From Pseudomonas sp. LS-2 (GTDB lineage: Bacteria; Pseudomonadota; Gammaproteobacteria; Pseudomonadales; Pseudomonadaceae): 64,000 nucleotides of DNA. Numbering within the stretch: position 1 is the first letter of the stretch; each line of letters opens with the position of its first letter. Under the pieces are notes generated by a model, which saw only the letters and a list, made by a program, of their open reading frames with translations, did not search any database and had not been told where the DNA came from. The stretch spans positions 368,535 through 432,534 of the forward strand of contig NZ_QXTJ01000045.1 of NCBI RefSeq assembly GCF_003605735.1. Reading direction: 5' to 3'. Position numbers and translations under genes: made by a program. Below, piece after piece: positions 58,839-64,000 of this stretch.

Positions 58839-58913
58839 AGAACGGTTGATCTAGATTAGGCGAACTGTGGAGCGAGGCGCAACGTTCGCGAAGGTGCCGA
58901 GAGGAAATTGATA

Positions 58914-59555
58914 ATGGCAAGACCGAGAGAGTTCGATGAAGCGGTCGTGCTCGACGCCGCTATCCAGTGCTTCTGGACAAAGGGTTTCGAAGCGACATCG
59001 ATGCGCGACCTCATCGATGTCATGGGCATTACCGGCGCCAGTCTGTACAACGCGTTCGGCGACAAGCGCGCACTGTATCGCAGGGCGCTGACGCACTATC
59101 TGGAAAGCACCTTCGGTGAGCGTGTCGCTCGCCTGGAAAGTACAGCGCCGCCGCGTCAGGCCATCGAACTGTTCTTCGGCGAAATCATTGATCGGTCGAT
59201 GACCGACGCCCAGCATCGCGGCTGCCTGATGGTGAACTCGGCGCTTGAAGCCGCCTCCCACGACCCTGAGTCGCAAGCGATCGTTGATGACTTCCTCTGT
59301 CGGGCTGAACAGTTCTTTCGTCGTTGTGTGGAAGCCGGGCAGCAAAACGGCAGCATCTCGCGTTCACAAACTGTTGAAGACCTCGCCCGTTTTTTACTGA
59401 GCCTGCTGCTGGGTATCCGGGTACTGGCCCGCGCCAAAGCGCCACGCGCAATGATGGAAAGCGTGATCCGGCCGGCCTTCGCCTTGCTCGATTCGGACGT
59501 GCCCGACGGCGCCACGGCGCCTCCTCAACCCTTGATCCTGGAGTCACAGCGATGA
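58914..59555 (+). CDS. TetR-family transcriptional regulator
   Basis: A 213-residue regulator with the N-terminal DNA-binding domain (ARPREFDEAVVLDAAIQCFW, TSMRDLIDVMGITGASLYNAFGDK in parts TSMRDLIDVMG and ASLYNAFG). The C-terminal part resembles the AcuR/NemR-like group that senses electrophiles. GAGGAA precedes the ATG at 58914. It overlaps the second GST by four bases and probably represses both transferases. Confidence 0.9.
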   Translation: MARPREFDEAVVLDAAIQCFWTKGFEATSMRDLIDVMGITGASLYNAFGDKRALYRRALTHYLESTFGERVARLESTAPPRQAIELFFGEIIDRSMTDAQHRGCLMVNSALEAASHDPESQAIVDDFLCRAEQFFRRCVEAGQQNGSISRSQTVEDLARFLLSLLLGIRVLARAKAPRAMMESVIRPAFALLDSDVPDGATAPPQPLILESQR

Positions 59556-60262
59556 TCGAACTGTATTACTGGCCGACACCCAACGGTCACAAGATCACCT
59601 TGTTCCTCGAGGAAGCGGGGCTGGACTATCGGATTCATCCCGTCGATATCAGCGCTGGCGACCAGTTCAAGCCCGAATTCCTCGCCTTCTCCCCGAACAA
59701 CCGGATGCCTGCAATCATCGACACCGCACCGACTGATGGAGGAGGACCGATCACGGTTTTCGAATCAGGCGCCATTCTGTTGTACCTGGCTGAAAAAACG
59801 GGTCAGTTCCTGCCCCCCGATGTGCGAGGCAAAAAGACGGTCACTGAATGGCTAATGTGGCAGATGGGTGGCCTCGGCCCGATGGCGGGCCAGAATCATC
59901 ACTTCGGCGTCTATGCGCCTGAGAAACTGCCTTACGCAATCGACCGCTATGTCAACGAAACCAATCGCCTGTACGGCGTGCTGGACCGTAGGTTAGAAGG
60001 CCGGAACTTCATCGCCGGAGAGGAACTGTCGATCGCCGACATGGCGGCCTACCCGTGGGTCGTGCCATGGCAGCGCCAACAGCAGAACCTCGATGAGTTC
60101 CCAAATCTGAAGCGCTGGTTCTACGCCATTCAGGGACGTCCCGCGACCGCTCACGCCTACGCCAAGGGCGATGAAGTGTCCAAAAACCGGGCGACCGTGA
60201 CCGAGGAAGGCAAGAAGATTCTGTTTGGGCAGACCTCCGCCAAAGCCCAGAAGAACCCCTGA
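59552..60262 (+). CDS. Glutathione S-transferase (Nu class, YfcG/YghU-like)
   Basis: The 236-residue protein has YYWPTPNGHKIT, NNRMPAIID, ESGAILLYLAEKTGQF and a C-terminal helical domain with LSIADMAAYPWV. It shares the TPN active-site motif with the transferase at 58057. Start overlaps the TetR stop (ATGA), so regulator and enzyme are co-translated; expected substrates are disulfides or electrophiles. Confidence 0.92.
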   Translation: MIELYYWPTPNGHKITLFLEEAGLDYRIHPVDISAGDQFKPEFLAFSPNNRMPAIIDTAPTDGGGPITVFESGAILLYLAEKTGQFLPPDVRGKKTVTEWLMWQMGGLGPMAGQNHHFGVYAPEKLPYAIDRYVNETNRLYGVLDRRLEGRNFIAGEELSIADMAAYPWVVPWQRQQQNLDEFPNLKRWFYAIQGRPATAHAYAKGDEVSKNRATVTEEGKKILFGQTSAKAQKNP

Positions 60263-60317
60263 CCCTTGGCCCGGCCAGCGTTGCTAGAAGGCGGGCAACG
60301 CTGACCAGCGCCCACAC

Positions 60318-60974
60318 TCAGACAATCGGCTGAGCGGCACGAAACAGCAAAACACATCCTTCTCGCTTGAGTGTTACATCGCGGAAATGCTGGCGCAGAT
60401 GCCCCTCGAACCCGACTTGGGTGTCCTGCAGGTTTGCGAAGATGCCCTTCTTGTTGTACACCGCCATCAGCTTGCGGCCGAAACCGTTATGCCCCGCCTC
60501 GTCGCCCAGAATGGTCGCCCCGAACAGAACACCGTCGGGTTGCAGCTTGTGTTTGAGATTGCCGAAGATCACGGCCTTGGCGTCCAACGGCCCCGGCAGG
60601 CAGTGCAGGAGGTAAAACAGGGAAATCGAATCGAAACGTTCGTCGCCCGGGATCGGCTGCATGACGTCATGTTGAAGGGTACGCGTGCCGGGCCTGCCGA
60701 TTCGACGCTTTGCGGCTGCGAGGCTGCTGGGGTTGAGGTCCAGCAGGGTGATTTGAGTCTGAGAAGATAACTGCGCCTTGGCCAGGTAGTAACCCGTACC
60801 AACGCCGATATCCAGATGACGAGGGCGCACGTTAGCGCGGAAAAACGGCAGGAGGAATTCGTCGGTCGGGCATCGCCACGCGTAACGATTGGAGATGCCC
60901 AGGACCCAGGCGTCATACAGCGCCAAGGTCAAGGGAGAGTAGACGGCCGCACCCGCGGCACTGCTGTCGGTCAT
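60318..60974 (-). CDS. Class I SAM-dependent methyltransferase
   Basis: A 218-residue protein with the SAM motif LDIGVGTGYYL (about 49-59), an acidic residue after the second strand (LLDLNPSS) and the FLLHCLPG-like post-motif (YLLHCLPG). The start at 60974 begins the conserved part; the frame is open to 61064 and neither start has a strong SD. Substrate unknown. It is convergent with the second GST. Confidence 0.82.
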   Translation of the reverse strand: MTDSSAAGAAVYSPLTLALYDAWVLGISNRYAWRCPTDEFLLPFFRANVRPRHLDIGVGTGYYLAKAQLSSQTQITLLDLNPSSLAAAKRRIGRPGTRTLQHDVMQPIPGDERFDSISLFYLLHCLPGPLDAKAVIFGNLKHKLQPDGVLFGATILGDEAGHNGFGRKLMAVYNKKGIFANLQDTQVGFEGHLRQHFRDVTLKREGCVLLFRAAQPIV

Positions 60975-61082
60975 GGGATGAGCCCTGCAGGTCAATGGAT
61001 CAGACGGGAATAAAACCGATGACGTCCGTGCTTCGTCAAGGCTTTTTGTCTTACCGCCTGTCACACCCTCTGTCCTGTAGCT

Positions 61083-63140
61083 TTAGCCCAATTGGAACCT
61101 TGAGGTGTTATCACTCAACGCCCGACTGCCTTTGCTCAATGTGTCGGCCGCATGATTCACCGCCCGCGCACCCTCGAGAAGACGCCCGGCGGCCTGATCG
61201 ACCTGCTGAATATTGCCGCTGACTTCATCGGCGGTCGCCGCTTGCTCTTCTACCGCTGTCGCGATTCGCGCGAGAGTGTCGGTGACGATTTGCACGGCGC
61301 TGGCAATTTCGCCCAGCCGCTCGCCCAGACCGGTTACTGACTGCGCGTCAGAGACGGCCTGACCACACGCCGCTTCCATCAAGCTGACCGCCTGACTGAC
61401 GGTTGAGCGCAAGCTGTCCACCGTTCCGGCGATCTGCGCAGTCGATGCCTGAGTGCGCTGCGACAGGCTGCGAACCTCGTCGGCCACCACCGCAAAACCG
61501 CGCCCTTGCTCGCCAGCACGCGCGGCTTCGATGGCCGCATTGAGCGCCAGCAGGTTGGTTTGTTCGGCGATGCCGCGGATGGTGTCCACCACTGACTGAA
61601 TCTGCTGCCCTTGCTCGCTGACTTTGCCCAAGGCATTGGCGGTCTCGGTCAGCTTCTGGTTGAGCTGCTGAATACTGGCCGTGGTGCGCTGACTGTCGCG
61701 GCTGCTGTCCTCGGCGATGCGGCGAGTCTGCTGTGCGCTGCCTGACGCTTCTTCACAACTTTTTGCGACGCCCAGCGATGTCGCGGCCAACTGAGTCGCC
61801 GCGGCAGCGATCTGACTGATTTGCTGTTGTTGATCTTCGACTTCGTTGAGCGTGCTGCCGGACTGTGAGTTGAGGGTCAATACAGCGCAACCCAGTTGCT
61901 GGGTTTCGTGATTGACACCCAGCAGACTGGTGCGCAACTGCACAACCGCGACGTTGAGCGCGTTGCTGATCGCCGCCAGCTCATCGCGCCCTTCCACGGC
62001 GACCTCAACGCAAAGGTTGCCGTCACGCAGCGACTCGGCAAGGGTCGTGATGCCCTTGGCGCTACGGCGGATCGAGGCTTGCAGGCACATGAACAGATAC
62101 AACGCAGCCAGCGCCAGAATGCTGAAGGTGGCCGCCACAGGAATGAACTGCTTGATGGCGCGGTCATGGTAGTAATCCAGACGGCTGTCCAGCGACACCA
62201 GCGACTGATGACGCAGCGTAGCGAGGGAGTCCAGCATGCCATCTACACTGCGCTCGAACGCGGCGGTGTCCAGCTTGATCGCCCCACCGAAAACGCCATC
62301 GTCCAGAACCTTCAGTTCGCTGTCCAGACGCTGAAGGCTGTCGTTGTACTGCCGCGTCCAGACCTCCATACCGGGATAGGCCTTGGCCTGCAGCGAGGCA
62401 ACCGCTTTGACCAATTGATCGCGCGCGTCACCTATGCGACTGCGCAGGTCACGCATCTGCAAACGGCTCTGCAGGGTGAACTGCCCCGATGCCACTGACG
62501 ACTGGCCGACACTGGCCATGCGACCGATGCGCTCGATCAGGTCCGGGGCCTGTTGTGTGGCAACCTGCATCAAAAGGTAGGTTTCCAGCCAAGGATCGAG
62601 AATCAAGCCATTGTCCATGGCGATCTGCTCGCGCAGGGCTTGCAGAGCAGTCAGTGCCGACGTGAAGCGGTCATAGCCGTCCGGCCACCAGCCGACGGTG
62701 CGCAGAGACTCGGAATCCATGCCTTTGACCGCAGTCTGCAATGCCTGGTAGCGAGTCAGGGTGTCGGCGCTGACATTCCGCGCCTTGAGCTCGTCGCCCA
62801 ATGTCGCCAGGGTTTGTAACAGCGTCGGATTGGCGGCATCCAGTGCGGACATGGCCGCCTTTGCCGCTGGAGTCGGCTCGTGAAGGATATCGGCCGCCTT
62901 CCAGCGAGCGGCACGGTTGCGTTGCGCAGTCAACTGAGCGTCCAGCGCATCCAGCGCCAGCAACTGACGAACCCCGGATTGCTCGCCGGAAATCACCGCC
63001 AGTTTGGTGCGGTAATCCTGACCGATCATCCACAGACTGCCTGCCAGCGGAAAGATGAACAGGAAGAAAAGCACCTGAAACTTGCGTGCAAAACCGAAAC
63101 GTCCGAGCAGACGGATACCTGGCGACAAAAGACTTTGCAT
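61083..63140 (-). CDS. Methyl-accepting chemotaxis protein
   Basis: The 685-residue receptor has an N-terminal membrane helix (about 24-43) and a large periplasmic helical ligand domain (about 44-330). A second helix (about 332-355) leads to a HAMP segment and a cytoplasmic signalling domain with the hairpin tip QTNLLALNAAIEAARAG (near residue 527). The periplasmic part resembles four-helix-bundle or HBM-type sensors. It signals to CheA/CheW. The ligand is unknown. Confidence 0.93.
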   Translation of the reverse strand: MQSLLSPGIRLLGRFGFARKFQVLFFLFIFPLAGSLWMIGQDYRTKLAVISGEQSGVRQLLALDALDAQLTAQRNRAARWKAADILHEPTPAAKAAMSALDAANPTLLQTLATLGDELKARNVSADTLTRYQALQTAVKGMDSESLRTVGWWPDGYDRFTSALTALQALREQIAMDNGLILDPWLETYLLMQVATQQAPDLIERIGRMASVGQSSVASGQFTLQSRLQMRDLRSRIGDARDQLVKAVASLQAKAYPGMEVWTRQYNDSLQRLDSELKVLDDGVFGGAIKLDTAAFERSVDGMLDSLATLRHQSLVSLDSRLDYYHDRAIKQFIPVAATFSILALAALYLFMCLQASIRRSAKGITTLAESLRDGNLCVEVAVEGRDELAAISNALNVAVVQLRTSLLGVNHETQQLGCAVLTLNSQSGSTLNEVEDQQQQISQIAAAATQLAATSLGVAKSCEEASGSAQQTRRIAEDSSRDSQRTTASIQQLNQKLTETANALGKVSEQGQQIQSVVDTIRGIAEQTNLLALNAAIEAARAGEQGRGFAVVADEVRSLSQRTQASTAQIAGTVDSLRSTVSQAVSLMEAACGQAVSDAQSVTGLGERLGEIASAVQIVTDTLARIATAVEEQAATADEVSGNIQQVDQAAGRLLEGARAVNHAADTLSKGSRALSDNTSRFQLG

Positions 63141-63545
63141 GTCCGACTACTCCTCACGGGCAACTCACCACCGCAGCTCGTGACCACGACAGGATGTTGC
63201 CTCACATTCTTACCGGCAAAATGCCATGTCTTTGTTTTAAAAACGACAACCGCCCGTCTTCTATAGCGAAGGCGTCAATTGCGATCATCCGATCGCGGGA
63301 CCTCGCCCCTTGCAGAGGGAGTCGATGCGGCAGGCTAAAGCAAGAAACGGACCGATAGCACGAAGCCACCTAACCGGGCATGTGGACGAAGACGGTGCAC
63401 GCGCTGCGCTCGAAAATGGGGCGTAAGCACTCAGCGCGCACAAGGAAAATGTCACTTGGGTAACGAACGCAGCGGTTTTACGGAGGGAAGTCAGCAGGTA
63501 AACCCTAACCGATTGATCGCACGCATAAATTTTTTAAAGAGACGC
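63141..63545. other. Intergenic region upstream of chemoreceptor gene
   Basis: I see no gene here. On the minus strand a GCCGGTAA box (63210-63217), like a flagellar sigma-28 -10 element, lies 70 nt before the chemoreceptor start, but the TAAA partner is 18 rather than 15 nt away, so the promoter is uncertain. Confidence 0.3.
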
Positions 63546-63574
63546 TTGACACATCTCCAATCTCAGCGAATAAT
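63546..63574 (+). promoter_or_regulatory. tRNA-Met promoter
   Basis: TTGACA (63546-63551), 17-nt spacer and AATAAT (63569-63574) are followed by a G/C-rich discriminator just before the tRNA, as usual for stable-RNA promoters. Confidence 0.8.
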
Positions 63575-63585
63575 GCGCGCCACTT

Positions 63586-63662
63586 GGCTACATAGCTCAG
63601 TTGGTTAGAGCATAGCATTCATAATGCTGGGGTCCGGGGTTCAAGTCCCTGTGTAGCCACCA
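63586..63662 (+). tRNA. Elongator tRNA-Met (CAT)
   Basis: A 77-nt cloverleaf with acceptor GGCTACA/TGTAGCC, encoded CCA, TTCAAGTCC T-arm and anticodon CAT in the loop TTCATAA. The 7-bp acceptor with G1-C72 marks it as elongator, not initiator. Confidence 0.96.
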
Positions 63663-63669
63663 AGTACCT

Positions 63670-63703
63670 CAACAAAGCCCGCCTCGTGCGGGCTTTGTTG
63701 TTT
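63670..63703 (+). terminator. tRNA-Met terminator
   Basis: A 13-bp stem CAACAAAGCCCGC / GCGGGCTTTGTTG with loop CTCGT followed by TTT. Confidence 0.85.
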
Positions 63704-63798
63704 CTGGCCATCTGATATTGGAGTGACGCACAGTCCTGCGAATACAGATTGTCCGAGCCTCACCCCACCCCCTCTCCCTTTTTTCCGAGGTCAAGTTC

Positions 63799-64000
63799 AT
63801 GCGCTTCCATCTCCCTGCACTGGTTTTAGGGCTTTTGATTTCTCAAGGCGCAATGGCAGGCACGACCGCCAACGCAGTCGGCGGCGGGCTCGGCGGCGCA
63901 TTGGGTAATGTCATCGGTCAGCAAATGGGCGGCAGCAACGGTGCTGCGGTTGGCGCCGGTCTGGCGGGCGCTGCGGGCAGTGCAGTCACCGCGAAAAAAG
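63799..64000 (+). CDS. Glycine-zipper exported protein (3' end outside window)
   Basis: The first 67 codons encode a signal peptide (cleavage near AMA/GTT, residue 20) and a glycine-rich segment with GGGLGGALGNVIGQQ and GAAVGAGLAGAAG, a glycine-zipper motif of small envelope proteins. GAGGT precedes the ATG. The end is cut off by the window. Confidence 0.85.
   Translation, partial: MRFHLPALVLGLLISQGAMAGTTANAVGGGLGGALGNVIGQQMGGSNGAAVGAGLAGAAGSAVTAKK

Noticed and set aside
63141-63240. Sigma-28 promoter of the chemoreceptor gene
   Set aside because: The GCCGGTAA box is good but the TAAA element is 18 nt away instead of 15, so I do not list it as a promoter.

Overview
The window is a piece of a Pseudomonas chromosome, most likely from the P. 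syringae/P. fluorescens side of the genus. Support comes from gene order and from repeats. The block mqo - hpt - upp - uraA - hemH - photolyase - pagL/murI - moeB - prmC - prfA - hemA - TPR lipoprotein - lolB - ispE - tRNA-Gln - prs - rplY - pth - ychF follows, from memory, the order around PA4640-PA4673 of P. aeruginosa. The CoA ligase / DUF1302 / DUF1329 / LuxR block followed by a hydroxyacid dehydrogenase recalls the PP_0762-PP_0767 region of P. putida. REP-type inverted repeats typical of pseudomonads sit in many intergenic gaps. I see no prophage, transposase, integrase or CRISPR array.

Layout. 0-6.5 kb: small transport and regulation units (an MBL hydrolase and MFS porter divergent from a LysR regulator; an OmpA-like lipoprotein; a YcbL-like hydrolase; a TauE exporter divergent from an AraC regulator). 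6.6-15.3 kb: a MalT-like LuxR regulator, DUF1329 and DUF1302 envelope proteins and an AlkK-like acyl-CoA ligase, probably one lipid or hydrophobic-substrate unit. 15.4-24.9 kb: MFS/AraC pair, LysE exporter, 2-hydroxyacid dehydrogenase, rsmC, a Mn-sensing yybP-ykoY riboswitch in front of a TMEM165/GDT1 exporter, an M48 lipoprotein protease, an SRAP protein and an acyltransferase. 25-29 kb: small lipoprotein and hypothetical genes, a structured leader with a possible 57-residue ORF, then mqo. 29-36.4 kb: purine/pyrimidine salvage (hpt, upp, uraA), ferrochelatase, and a divergent renalase-like flavoenzyme.

36.5-45 kb is the most interesting section. A cluster of TGTACA half-sites overlaps a promoter in front of nine tightly packed, mostly overlapping genes: DUF523/DUF1722, a MerR regulator of the LitR/CarH type without the B12-binding motif, CPD photolyase, an NTF2-like protein, an SDR, an FAD amine-oxidase-like protein, DUF1365, a cyclopropane-fatty-acyl synthase-like methyltransferase and DUF2878. 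It looks like a light or photo-oxidative stress operon joining DNA repair to membrane-lipid modification.

45-58 kb holds housekeeping genes: PagL lipid A deacylase, glutamate racemase, the hemA-prfA-prmC-moeB operon, lolB-ispE, tRNA-Gln, prs, rplY-pth-ychF. 58-64 kb: two related glutathione transferases around a TetR regulator with a clear candidate operator, a methyltransferase, a chemoreceptor, tRNA-Met and the start of a glycine-zipper protein. Start codons were moved inward where a Shine-Dalgarno (SD) sequence, signal peptide or conserved N-terminus favoured it; all functions are inferred from sequence motifs read by eye.
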